Translations under genes and position numbers: made by a program
NCBI GenBank assembly: GCA_016782355.1
Contig: JADHYP010000045.1
Location: forward strand, 1-9,444
Length of the DNA stretch: 9,444 nt
From: Candidatus Syntropharchaeum sp.
GTDB lineage: Archaea; Halobacteriota; Syntropharchaeia; Alkanophagales; Methanospirareceae
Direction: 5' to 3'
In this document: one piece after another, positions 1-6,591 of the stretch
Numbering within the stretch: the stretch's first letter is position 1
How the letters are laid out: every line of letters starts with the position of its first letter
The notes under the pieces: generated by a model
The model's input: only the letters and a program-made list of their open reading frames with translations
Databases searched by the model: none
Told to the model about the DNA's origin: nothing

Positions 1-817
1 GCTTCGCATAGTATGCGAACTCACCGGTTGCTGACTCTCCCGCACACATCTTGTATGCGTTTATCATCGTCATCCCGACCTGCATGCCTACCCATCGGAA
101 CATCGTTCCACCATCGGTCATCCTGCCTACGACTGTCGGCATCCACAGAATCTGCCAGATCTTCTTCCCGATTGCATCCTTCAACTGGTCTGCCTGCCCT
201 CCAGGGCCTTCACCCTCAAAGCCTGCTGCGAACTCCTTGTTTATGTCTAACAGGAATCTCCTGTCCACCGCATCTGCAAGGTCGTCATCACCCGTAAATA
301 TCTTCGCATAGCTGTCGTTCACGAGCATTGGCTTCGTCTCCACCATGTGCTCCTGAATGACCGCGCCGCCAGGCAGCGCGTGGTTCAGCACTTCCATGTA
401 GTGGCTTATCGTATCAGGCGTAACTTCCTTACCCAATCTCGCTTCTAACAGCCCGTGCGCATCGTCGAGACCTAAAACGATGCCTCTCTTCATGTCGTCC
501 CAGCATTGCTGCATCGCCGCATTGTTTATCCAGTGCAGGTCGTCGTGGTTCACCATGATGTCCGTATGGTTCATCATGTAAGGCATCAGGAATCGCTGCC
601 CCTGTGGCATCCCCACATCCGGATTGTATGCCGGCGTTCCCGATTTTCTTGCCGCTACTATCTTCTCCGCCTCTGCTATAAACTCTCTCTTCCTCTTTCC
701 TCCTGGCTGCGCAATGCCGCCATACACGTAAAAGTCCGTCGCTGTGCTCTCTGGCTTCTCCGCGAACTTATCTGACATCGCTTTCAGGAAACTATGTTCT
801 ATATTTTTATATGGCAT
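1..817 (-). CDS. mcrA: Methyl-coenzyme M reductase alpha subunit, N-terminal 272 codons (partial)
   Basis: This is the start of the catalytic alpha subunit of the nickel F430 enzyme that interconverts methyl-CoM plus CoB with methane plus the heterodisulfide; in ANME archaea it activates methane. Translation from the ATG at 817 gives an open frame to the window edge. It begins MPYKNIEHSFLKAMSDKF and contains the family block LPGGAVIQEHMVE (149-161), where Gln155 matches the axial nickel ligand (Gln147 in Methanothermobacter). The frame ends ...EFAYYAK; Lys272 matches the CoB-binding Lys256, and the next, unseen codon should be the conserved methylated His. Compared with methanogens, about 8 residues are inserted at 197-208 (AGFEGEGPGG). 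The start lies 1 nt after the mcrG stop, with GGAGGTG inside mcrG at 836-830 as ribosome binding site. An in-frame ATG at 778 is a less likely start. The rest of the gene lies outside the window. Confidence 0.95.
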   Translation of the reverse strand, partial: MPYKNIEHSFLKAMSDKFAEKPESTATDFYVYGGIAQPGGKRKREFIAEAEKIVAARKSGTPAYNPDVGMPQGQRFLMPYMMNHTDIMVNHDDLHWINNAAMQQCWDDMKRGIVLGLDDAHGLLEARLGKEVTPDTISHYMEVLNHALPGGAVIQEHMVETKPMLVNDSYAKIFTGDDDLADAVDRRFLLDINKEFAAGFEGEGPGGQADQLKDAIGKKIWQILWMPTVVGRMTDGGTMFRWVGMQVGMTMINAYKMCAGESATGEFAYYAK

Positions 818-818
818 T

Positions 819-1664
819 TTATAATCCCACACCTCCTCTCGGTACTTTCAGAACTAAGTCTTTCACACCCACGTCCTTCTTTCCACCTTTTATCTCCGAA
901 ATCTTCTTCCACGGTTGGAATCCACCTACCGTTCTCTTCCAGTGTATCTCTGCACACACGTCCATTGACTCCGGGTCATCTTCTTCTTGCCAGACACCGC
1001 CCTGTGCATTCCTGTACATACACGTTCTCTTCCTCAGGTCATCCTCTGGTAATGGCTTTCCTAATACTACTTCTTTGTCCATCGCACCGCCAATCATGTC
1101 CTTTACGTAAGTGACTTCTTTTGTCCTATCATCCTGTGCCCATCTCCGCAGTGCATCGAACATCATTCCGTTCTTGTCCAGTCGAACCGCGTGTCCGTGC
1201 ACGGTCCTTCCTCTCAGTCCTGTTCTCGCGGTATCGTATAACTCTGTATCAATCATCTCTTTTGATAGCTTCTCTATGTCTCTCTCTCTCCCTTCGATGA
1301 TAGTCCTGCCTGATAACACACCGGGGTCCACTCCTTTATACCTCGTATACGCACACTGTGCTCGGAGATAAGGCGTTATCGGTGCGAACTGCATCGAATC
1401 GGTGAACTGCACGTATCTTATCCTGTCACCTGCTTTTGCTCCCTCCGTCGGCTCTACCATCTGACGAACGGCGCAATCAGGCTCTTCCATCTCCTCCAGT
1501 GGCGGGTGAATGCTCTTGTATTCTTCTCCAGGCGCGCGGTGTGCAAGCAATCTCACAATGTCCTCTTCTGCTATGTCTCTCAACTTCTCGTACTTGTAGC
1601 TTGGGTCCATATATTTCCTTCTGTTTTCCGCTATAATGGTATTTCCTTGACAATATTGTGTCAT
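819..1664 (-). CDS. mcrG: Methyl-coenzyme M reductase gamma subunit
   Basis: Third subunit of the (alpha-beta-gamma)2 MCR complex, contributing to the F430 and coenzyme M pocket. Visible family motifs are LSGR (117-120) and TARTGLRGRTVHGH (145-158). Numbering happens to match the Methanothermobacter enzyme, so Arg120 (CoM sulfonate contact) and His156 are present. The protein is 281 aa, roughly 30 longer than the usual methanogen gamma subunit of about 250. After the conserved RTVGGFQP (244-251) it has a basic tail rich in Lys and Gly. I recall ANME-1 gamma subunits being similarly long. GGAGG at 1677-1673 sits 8 nt before the ATG. The gene starts 18 bp after mcrB, with no mcrD or mcrC between, and ends 1 nt before mcrA, so the three are probably translated from one mRNA. 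Confidence 0.96.
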   Translation of the reverse strand: MTQYCQGNTIIAENRRKYMDPSYKYEKLRDIAEEDIVRLLAHRAPGEEYKSIHPPLEEMEEPDCAVRQMVEPTEGAKAGDRIRYVQFTDSMQFAPITPYLRAQCAYTRYKGVDPGVLSGRTIIEGRERDIEKLSKEMIDTELYDTARTGLRGRTVHGHAVRLDKNGMMFDALRRWAQDDRTKEVTYVKDMIGGAMDKEVVLGKPLPEDDLRKRTCMYRNAQGGVWQEEDDPESMDVCAEIHWKRTVGGFQPWKKISEIKGGKKDVGVKDLVLKVPRGGVGL

Positions 1665-1682
1665 TTTTTTTTCCTCCTTTTT

Positions 1683-2987
1683 CTACTTCGCAGCTTCCGC
1701 AACTGCCTTCATTGGCTCTGCGAACTCAGGTATCGCTCCCAGCACTTCTCCATACAACGCTGACGTCCTCGCAGGTGAGAAATACATCGTGTCTGCATCT
1801 ATGCACATCGCAGCACAGAAACAGGGTATGAACTGCCCCTTCGAATGCCTCGTAACGATGTGGTTCCCGTAGAACACTCCCGGTCCTCCGCCTCCGTAAA
1901 TGGAGTGCGAGAAGAACGAACTCGATACCGAAGTACCCTGTGCCATTCCCCAGTCCACTCCCGGCATACCGGTCTCGTGCTCCAACAGCACGTTGTAATG
2001 CATGATGTTCGACGGCACTGGCTGCCCTGCACGCATGGATGCGCAATTCACGCATACCGCTGCAAGCATCCCCGCCGACGCGTATGCATTCCACATCTGT
2101 GGGTCGCCTGCCTCATAAACCGTGTAGCCAGACGCCATCTTCTTCTTCGCCTTTATCACTCCGTCTGCTTTTGCTCTCTCCACCAGGCTATACACCACGT
2201 CACCCAATGTACCCGTCTTTCCGTTCTCCTTTATCAGGTCGTGCACCATATTGTTCGCATTCAGTCCCTCACACGCCAGGTCCAGTAGATGTCCGCGCTC
2301 ATGCGGTCCCATGCAGTTTCCCATCTCGAACTGCGCTGCTTCCTCCAGTATCATGGTCAAAGCCGCGCCTTGCAGCGCTCTCTTCCGAACCGTCGCCGCT
2401 AAGTGGTTCACCGGTATGTTCCTCAGCACAAATCCCGGTCCCTCGTTCTTCATCGGTATGTCCACGAGCATCTTCACCGCTCCGTCTTTTGGGTCAGGGT
2501 CTTGTGGGTACATACCCCATACTGCCGCATGCACATACGGCGCATCCCACATACTCACGCCGCACACGTCTATTATCGCGTGCGTCAGTGCGCCCATCGC
2601 CGCCGTGAGACCAACCGAGTAGTCGCTTAGAATCCTCTTCGTTGGCACCTGCGTCAGCATTCGCTTTCCGCCTGCAATCAACTCGACCTTCGTGTCGTCA
2701 CCGGGTTCAACACGCAGCATGTCTTCTACTTCTTTCGCTATCTCGCTCGCATTGTCCAGTACTTCGATGTTCCTGCCTACGCCGCGGATTATCATCCCTT
2801 TGCCCGCTATCGCTCCTGTCTTTAACTTCTTGTCCAGACCAGCCATGTCAACCGCGCCTGTTCGAATGGTTAGGTTGCATATCTTCCTTATCGCTTCGTT
2901 CTTCAGTGGGCTAATCGCGTCGAGAGGCACTCCTTTCGCCAATACGTTTCCTCTATCGTCGTATAAATCTATTTTTTCTTCTGCCAT
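1683..2987 (-). CDS. mcrB: Methyl-coenzyme M reductase beta subunit
   Basis: Beta subunit of MCR, 434 aa, close to the usual family length. The active-site segment SFFSHSIYGGGGPG (357-370) is intact: Phe358, Tyr364 and Gly366 correspond to Phe361, Tyr367 and Gly369, which line the substrate channel in Methanothermobacter. GNHIVTRHSKG (374-384) supplies His376, equivalent to CoB-binding His379. Nine cysteines are present, with a cluster at 389, 391 and 395 (PCFCAAMC); the middle one is where I expect Val or Ala in methanogens. The ATG at 2987 has GGAGG at 3003-2999, 11 nt upstream. It is the first gene of the mcrBGA operon and follows a 254-bp leader/promoter region after nadC, so I infer its own promoter. 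Confidence 0.97.
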   Translation of the reverse strand: MAEEKIDLYDDRGNVLAKGVPLDAISPLKNEAIRKICNLTIRTGAVDMAGLDKKLKTGAIAGKGMIIRGVGRNIEVLDNASEIAKEVEDMLRVEPGDDTKVELIAGGKRMLTQVPTKRILSDYSVGLTAAMGALTHAIIDVCGVSMWDAPYVHAAVWGMYPQDPDPKDGAVKMLVDIPMKNEGPGFVLRNIPVNHLAATVRKRALQGAALTMILEEAAQFEMGNCMGPHERGHLLDLACEGLNANNMVHDLIKENGKTGTLGDVVYSLVERAKADGVIKAKKKMASGYTVYEAGDPQMWNAYASAGMLAAVCVNCASMRAGQPVPSNIMHYNVLLEHETGMPGVDWGMAQGTSVSSSFFSHSIYGGGGPGVFYGNHIVTRHSKGQFIPCFCAAMCIDADTMYFSPARTSALYGEVLGAIPEFAEPMKAVAEAAK

Positions 2988-3013
2988 ATCTTCTTTTTCC
3001 TCCTTTTTTATTC

Positions 3014-3026
3014 ACCCATTTTGGGT
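3014..3026 (-). promoter_or_regulatory. Short hairpin/palindrome in the mcrB leader
   Basis: ACCCA and TGGGT form a perfect 5-bp inverted repeat with a 3-nt spacer. It sits about 11 bp upstream of the mcrB ribosome binding site, at or just downstream of the predicted transcription start. It could be an mRNA hairpin at the 5' end or a repressor site overlapping the start. It is short enough that chance cannot be excluded. Confidence 0.3.
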
Positions 3027-3091
3027 AATTACATGATAAGAAAAAGACACCTTAAAAGCTTTTCGCTTTTTTTCTGATGTCCAAAAATGAG

Positions 3092-3184
3092 ATGCACCCC
3101 TGAGAACACGTAGTTCACATTAATTCGATGCCGGTTCATACGAGTTGTGAGAATTATATTAAAAGTGTGAATATGCAGGGGCAT
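3092..3184. repeat. Nested imperfect inverted repeats upstream of mcr
   Basis: Outer arms: ATGCACCCCTG (3092-3102) pairs with CAGGGGCAT (3176-3184) with a 2-nt bulge. Inner arms: TTCACATTAAT (3115-3125) pairs with ATTAA...TGTGAA (about 3159-3172) with a 3-nt bulge. The two stems are nested in the right order to form one long bulged stem-loop, either as RNA from the minus strand or as a cruciform/operator in DNA. The loop of about 33 nt holds no obvious motif. Confidence 0.4.
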
Positions 3185-3241
3185 GGATGGGTTTATAGTC
3201 ATTCAAGTTTTAGTGTTAATCTCGTGAAATCTTGTGGTTTA

Positions 3242-4072
3242 TTACTCCTTTTCCACCACGTCCAGAGAAAAACCCAGCCATTTTGCTGCACGCGTAAGCA
3301 TGCCGGAAGAAACGACGTCAACGCCCGTGGAAGCGAAATCCTTTATATTATCCAGATTTAGCCCACCCGAAGCCTCTAAAATCAAACCATCACGAATCCC
3401 TCTCTCGGTCAGCAACCTCACACACTCTTTTACTTCCGCTGCTGGCATGTTATCAAGCATGATTATATCTACTTTCAAATCCGCAGCTCTGAGCGCATCC
3501 GCGATGCTTTCAACCTCCACCTCGATTTTTCGTGTAAAACTTACCTTTTCCTTTGCCTTTTTTATCGCGTTCTCCAGCCCCATCAGCTTTATATAATTGT
3601 CTTTTATTATCACTGCTTCGTATAGCCCGAATCTATGCGGGTCGCCGCCTCCGATAGCTATCGCCTTCTTCTCGTATTTCCTGAAGCCCGGCGTTGTTTT
3701 CCTCGTCCCTGCTACCTTCACACGCTCATTTACCTTCCTCGCTTCGTTTACAAACGTGTTCGTTAAAGTCGCTACGCCACTCATCCTGCCCAGGAAATTA
3801 AGCACAAGCCGTTCCGCCTTCAATACCCTCGCACCTGCTCCTCGCACAGTAAAAATAGTATCGCCACTTTTTATTTTATCGCCATCCTCAAATTCAGAGG
3901 AATATTGAACGGACAAATAGTCAAATATCTGTTTTGCCTCCTCCAAACCCGCAAGGATGCCTTCTTCTTTCACCGTTATCTCCGCTTCACAATCGGTATA
4001 TGGCACTATCTCCTCGTAATCCTCATGCCCTACATCCTCCTCCAGAAAACTCTCTATCTCTTTCAGCAGCAT
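3242..4072 (-). CDS. nadC: Nicotinate-nucleotide pyrophosphorylase (quinolinate phosphoribosyltransferase)
   Basis: Converts quinolinate and PRPP to nicotinate mononucleotide, CO2 and pyrophosphate, the committed step feeding NAD synthesis. Family blocks are all present: ERLVLNFLGRMSGVAT (87-102), GTRKTTPGFR (122-131) with the PRPP/quinolinate-binding Arg-Lys, GGGDPHR (141-147), IIKDNYI (155-161), EVEVE (184-188), MLDNM (205-209), LEASGG (232-237) and SSGMLT (255-260). The last His of the usual KDNH is Tyr here. Length is 276 aa from ATG 4072, normal for the family. A TTG two codons upstream (4078) is possible, but the ATG is the more natural start and has no clear Shine-Dalgarno. It is transcribed divergently from nadX, which fits a shared NAD biosynthesis role. 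ModD-type pyrophosphorylases are related, but the motifs and context favour NadC. Confidence 0.93.
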   Translation of the reverse strand: MLLKEIESFLEEDVGHEDYEEIVPYTDCEAEITVKEEGILAGLEEAKQIFDYLSVQYSSEFEDGDKIKSGDTIFTVRGAGARVLKAERLVLNFLGRMSGVATLTNTFVNEARKVNERVKVAGTRKTTPGFRKYEKKAIAIGGGDPHRFGLYEAVIIKDNYIKLMGLENAIKKAKEKVSFTRKIEVEVESIADALRAADLKVDIIMLDNMPAAEVKECVRLLTERGIRDGLILEASGGLNLDNIKDFASTGVDVVSSGMLTRAAKWLGFSLDVVEKE

Positions 4073-4118
4073 TTGCAATTAAAACTTTTCTATAAAGTAA
4101 AGAACGTTTATAAAAAAG
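4073..4118. promoter_or_regulatory. Divergent nadC/nadX promoter region
   Basis: Only 46 bp separate the two start codons. For nadX, CTATAAAG (4090-4097) is centred about 25 bp before the ATG, which predicts a leaderless transcript. For nadC, TTTATAAAC on the minus strand (4114-4106) is centred about 37 bp before its ATG, predicting a leader of about 10 nt. The two boxes lie within 20 bp, so the promoters overlap and transcription of the two genes is probably mutually exclusive or jointly controlled. No Shine-Dalgarno is visible for either gene. The boxes are read by eye. Confidence 0.5.
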
Positions 4119-4976
4119 ATGGCAAAAATGAGGGTTGGAGTGATAGGTTGTGGTGCAATAGGAAGTGAGATATGCAAGGCAATAGATAGAGATGAAGTAA
4201 ATGGGTGTGAGTTGGGCTTAGGGATGGAGTTGAAATTTTTGATGGATAAACATCCGGAGAAGATAGAGGGGCTGTGTAAAAGCCTGAAGCAGGAGCCGGA
4301 TATAATAAAATCTGATAGCACGGGACTGGCAGAAATTTTGGAAGCGGTTGATTTGGTAATAGAGAGTGCATCGCAGGCGGCGGTTCGTGAGTTTGTGATT
4401 CCGGCATTAAAAAGTGGTAAAGACGTGATGATATTGAGCGTTGGTGCACTGCTATGCGAGGGAGGTCTATTTGAAGAAATCGAGAGTATTTCGAGGGAGA
4501 AAGGATGTAAGGTGTATATTCCGTCAGGTGCCGTGGCGGGGATAGACGGTTTAAAATCCGGCGCTATTGCGGGGATACGTTCGGTGGAGTTAACGACGAG
4601 AAAGCCGCCATTGGGATTTGAGGGGAATGAGTACGTGAAGGAGAGCGGAATAGATTTGTTTTCAATAGAGAAAGAGGAAACGTTGTTCGTGGGTCCGGCG
4701 AAGGAAGCGGTGGAACATTTCCCGGAGAACGTGAACGTGGCGGCGTCTTTAAGCATTGCTGGCATAGGTTCCGAGGCTACGAAAGTGAAGATAGTTGCAG
4801 ACCCGTCTGCGGCGGAGAACGTGCATGAGATAGAAGCAAAGGGTAAATTTGGTAAATTATTCGTGAGGGTAGAGAACGTCCCTTCGACTGCGAATCCAAA
4901 GACGAGCTATTTAGCCGCTCTTTCGGCAATAGCAACACTGAAGAGCATATCTCATCCGATAAGGGTTGGGACATAG
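4119..4976 (+). CDS. nadX: L-aspartate dehydrogenase
   Basis: Oxidises L-aspartate to iminoaspartate with NAD(P), the archaeal alternative to aspartate oxidase NadB; quinolinate synthase NadA then uses the product. An N-terminal Rossmann motif VGVIGCGAIGSEI spans 6-18. Other family blocks are ESASQAAVREF (82-92), LSVGAL (106-111), IPSGAVAGIDGLK (134-146), VNVAASLSIAGIG (205-217), NVHEIE (234-239) and NPKTSYLAALSAIATL near the C-terminus. His236 lies at the position, counted from the C-terminus, of the catalytic His known in this family. At 285 aa it is longer than characterised enzymes of about 240; the extra length is mostly after the nucleotide-binding motif (about 26-65). The start ATG at 4119 suits the leaderless promoter, though Met4 (4128) is possible. 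Divergent nadC supports the pathway assignment. Confidence 0.93.
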   Translation: MAKMRVGVIGCGAIGSEICKAIDRDEVNGCELGLGMELKFLMDKHPEKIEGLCKSLKQEPDIIKSDSTGLAEILEAVDLVIESASQAAVREFVIPALKSGKDVMILSVGALLCEGGLFEEIESISREKGCKVYIPSGAVAGIDGLKSGAIAGIRSVELTTRKPPLGFEGNEYVKESGIDLFSIEKEETLFVGPAKEAVEHFPENVNVAASLSIAGIGSEATKVKIVADPSAAENVHEIEAKGKFGKLFVRVENVPSTANPKTSYLAALSAIATLKSISHPIRVGT

Positions 4977-5031
4977 AAAATGCAAAAAGCGAAGTTGATT
5001 TCTGTTGATAAAGGCGGGAGAACGGTATGAA

Positions 5032-6159
5032 ATGACAGCGAAGAGGGATAGAGAGGAGCTGATAAAGAAATTTTTGGGTTGCGAGGATGAAGATGAGCGG
5101 GTAGTAAAAGCGTGGGACCTTTTCATTGACGTCCAACGAGCATATAGCGATGAGAAAGTAGGGGTTATCAGCAGGAGAGAGCGGGATAAAGTGCGAAGGG
5201 AATTTGACAGGTATGTGAGAAAGAACAAATTAAGGATGCTGGACGAGGAAGAGGGGTTGAAAGCACATGAACTTGCAATAGTCAGGGAAGAAGAGGCGGG
5301 AGGTGAGATAAAAACGCTGAACAGCTTTGACGTCTGGCTGCTGGTAGATTTTGGGGAGGTCTGTTCTGCATTGGTGGCTGACGAACCGGACGAGGTGGAA
5401 GGGTTTCCCGATGCGATAATAGAATTTCTGGAAGCCCCGGGTGTTGATGAGTGGTTGAAAGAGCGATTGATAGAAAAGAACAAGGAAGCAGGTGAGAGAC
5501 TTCTGAAGACAATTCTTGTAGAGAGACCAGCAGAGGGGAACGTTCATTCGTTACTCGTGGAGCACTATGAAAGAGCGGGGCGGTTTTCAGAAGCGGAAGC
5601 GGAATACAAGCGAATGCTCAGCGAAACCGATGATGAAGTTGTGTGGGCGAACTACGGATACTTCTTAGAGAAGAGGCGAGGAAGATATGGAGATGCTTTT
5701 GAGGCGTTCAAAAACAGTTTGGAGATTTGCGAGCGTGTTGGAGAAGAAGAGGCTGGAGCATTCTTGGAAGAAGTGAAGAAAAGCATAAGCAGAGTGGAGC
5801 GGATGAAGGACCTGGAAGGAGAGAAAGCGAGGGTGGCGAGGGAATATCAGGAAGCCGTGTGGTTGATAGGGGACATAAAAGTATTTGCAGAGAAGAGGAT
5901 GGAACGGGAAATAAGGAAAGCGCAGGAGGAATACGTGGAAGAGAAGGATAAGGAGGAAATTAGAGTGGAGGACTCTTTCGATTTTATGGGCTGGTTTTTG
6001 TTCCACAGGAAACTGCCGGATGAAAAAGTCCCGGGGATGGTGTATGCCGAGGAGGAAGGTCTCGACGGAGTGACGAAGGAGCGGCTAAAAGGGCTTGGGA
6101 GTCCAGAGGAAATAGGAGCTTTTATGGGAGCGTTGAGAGAGGGTTGGAATGAGGTATAA
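5032..6159 (+). CDS. TPR and coiled-coil protein of unknown function
   Basis: A 375-aa, highly charged (Glu/Lys/Arg-rich) soluble protein with no signal peptide or membrane segment; I do not recognise the family. Two adjacent tetratricopeptide-like repeats lie at about 166-198 (alanine at the turn, EHYERAGRFSEAEAEYKRML) and 200-232 (ANYGYFLEKRRGRYGDAFEA), suggesting a protein-binding scaffold. A long charged helix with coiled-coil character follows at about 240-312. The C-terminal 60 residues (FDFMGWFLFHRKLPDEK onward) look globular. I chose ATG 5032, with GGCGGGAG at 5013-5020 upstream, over an in-frame TTG at 5005. It follows nadX by 55 bp on the same strand and may share its transcript, but nothing else ties it to NAD synthesis. 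Confidence 0.8.
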   Translation: MTAKRDREELIKKFLGCEDEDERVVKAWDLFIDVQRAYSDEKVGVISRRERDKVRREFDRYVRKNKLRMLDEEEGLKAHELAIVREEEAGGEIKTLNSFDVWLLVDFGEVCSALVADEPDEVEGFPDAIIEFLEAPGVDEWLKERLIEKNKEAGERLLKTILVERPAEGNVHSLLVEHYERAGRFSEAEAEYKRMLSETDDEVVWANYGYFLEKRRGRYGDAFEAFKNSLEICERVGEEEAGAFLEEVKKSISRVERMKDLEGEKARVAREYQEAVWLIGDIKVFAEKRMEREIRKAQEEYVEEKDKEEIRVEDSFDFMGWFLFHRKLPDEKVPGMVYAEEEGLDGVTKERLKGLGSPEEIGAFMGALREGWNEV

Positions 6160-6224
6160 ATTCTAATCTTCAAATTTCAAAATTTATCAAGAATCGCCTT
6201 CTCGATGTCAGTGTGGACCATACC

Positions 6225-6233
6225 TTTTATATA
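6225..6233 (+). promoter_or_regulatory. TATA box of the winged-helix gene
   Basis: TTTTATATA is centred about 30 bp before the ATG at 6259. Archaeal transcription normally starts some 25 bp downstream of the box, so the mRNA should begin within a few bases of the start codon. No Shine-Dalgarno is visible in the intervening AT-rich bases, in line with a leaderless message. Confidence 0.55.
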
Positions 6234-6258
6234 GGCGTATATCTAATAACATAGTATC

Positions 6259-6588
6259 ATGTTGACCGAGATATTTGGAGCATATCCACAGGTGAAGGTG
6301 ATAGAGCTCTTGCTCACGCATCAGAATATAGAATATACAAAGGAGGAGATAGCAGAATGCGCTGAGATTTCCATGGATATGCTCGATATTTTCTGGAGAC
6401 AATTAGAAAAGTATAGAATCATAAAACCAATTCGAAAAACGGGAAATGCACAATTATACACGGTAAACAGGGATTCCGAGGCGATGCTCGCACTTAAGAA
6501 ATTTCAGTATGATTTGGCGGAGATCGAGATAGAAGAGCAGATAGATCTTGAGATAGGGAGGAGTAAGAAAGAGGCTGTAATTGCATAA
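6259..6588 (+). CDS. Winged helix-turn-helix DNA-binding regulator
   Basis: A 109-aa protein beginning MLTEIFGAYPQVKVIELLL, a pattern I associate with small archaeal winged-helix regulators. Residues about 25-55 (YTKEEIAECAEISMDMLDIF) fit a helix-turn-helix in which the second helix begins at the Ile-Ser. Residues 56-70 (IKPIRKTGNAQLYTVN) fit the beta-hairpin wing, with Asn-Ala-Gln-Leu-Tyr typical of its second strand. The C-terminal third is an acidic helix (about 73-100) that could dimerise. It has its own TATA box and probably a leaderless mRNA. The stop overlaps the start region of a small downstream ORF, so it may control or accompany those two small ORFs. The target is unknown. Confidence 0.8.
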   Translation: MLTEIFGAYPQVKVIELLLTHQNIEYTKEEIAECAEISMDMLDIFWRQLEKYRIIKPIRKTGNAQLYTVNRDSEAMLALKKFQYDLAEIEIEEQIDLEIGRSKKEAVIA

Positions 6589-6591
6589 AGA

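Larger units (their letters stand above)
2988..3241 (-). promoter_or_regulatory. mcr operon upstream region with candidate promoter
   Basis: Non-coding stretch between nadC and mcrB, both on the minus strand. Read toward mcrB, the best promoter candidate is a purine-rich GCGAAAAG followed by CTTTTAAG at about 3069-3051, a BRE plus TATA-like arrangement. Transcription would start near 3028, giving a leader of about 40 nt. Further upstream there are other TATA-like stretches, at 3198-3191 (CTATAAAC) and 3163-3153 (TTTAATATAAT), which could instead serve a longer leader. Two structured elements lie inside and are listed separately. No open frame here looks like a gene. Confidence 0.45.

Noticed and set aside
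506..2914. Long plus-strand open frames opposite the mcr genes
   Set aside because: They mirror the minus-strand MCR genes, have Ser/His/Arg/Pro-rich compositions typical of antisense frames, and lack ribosome binding sites.
1..2987. Alkyl-CoM reductase (non-methane MCR homologue)
   Set aside because: The conserved residues and blocks of canonical MCR (VIQEH, SIYGGGGPG, LSGR, TVHGH) are kept closely; divergent alkyl enzymes normally depart more at such sites.
3055..3075. AAAAGC-TTTTC-GCTTTT plus T-run as a plus-strand terminator
   Set aside because: No plus-strand gene lies upstream; the same bases serve better as the BRE/TATA-like element of mcr on the other strand.
3128..3361. 77-codon plus-strand frame between nadC and mcrB
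   Set aside because: Half of it is antisense to nadC, there is no ribosome binding site, and it covers the inverted-repeat region.
4108..4765. Minus-strand open frames opposite nadX
   Set aside because: They are shadows of a clearly recognised aspartate dehydrogenase gene.
4980..5030. 16-codon ORF (MQKAKLISVDKGGRTV) between nadX and the TPR gene
   Set aside because: Very short, no ribosome binding site, overlaps the leader of the TPR gene; could at most be a leader peptide.
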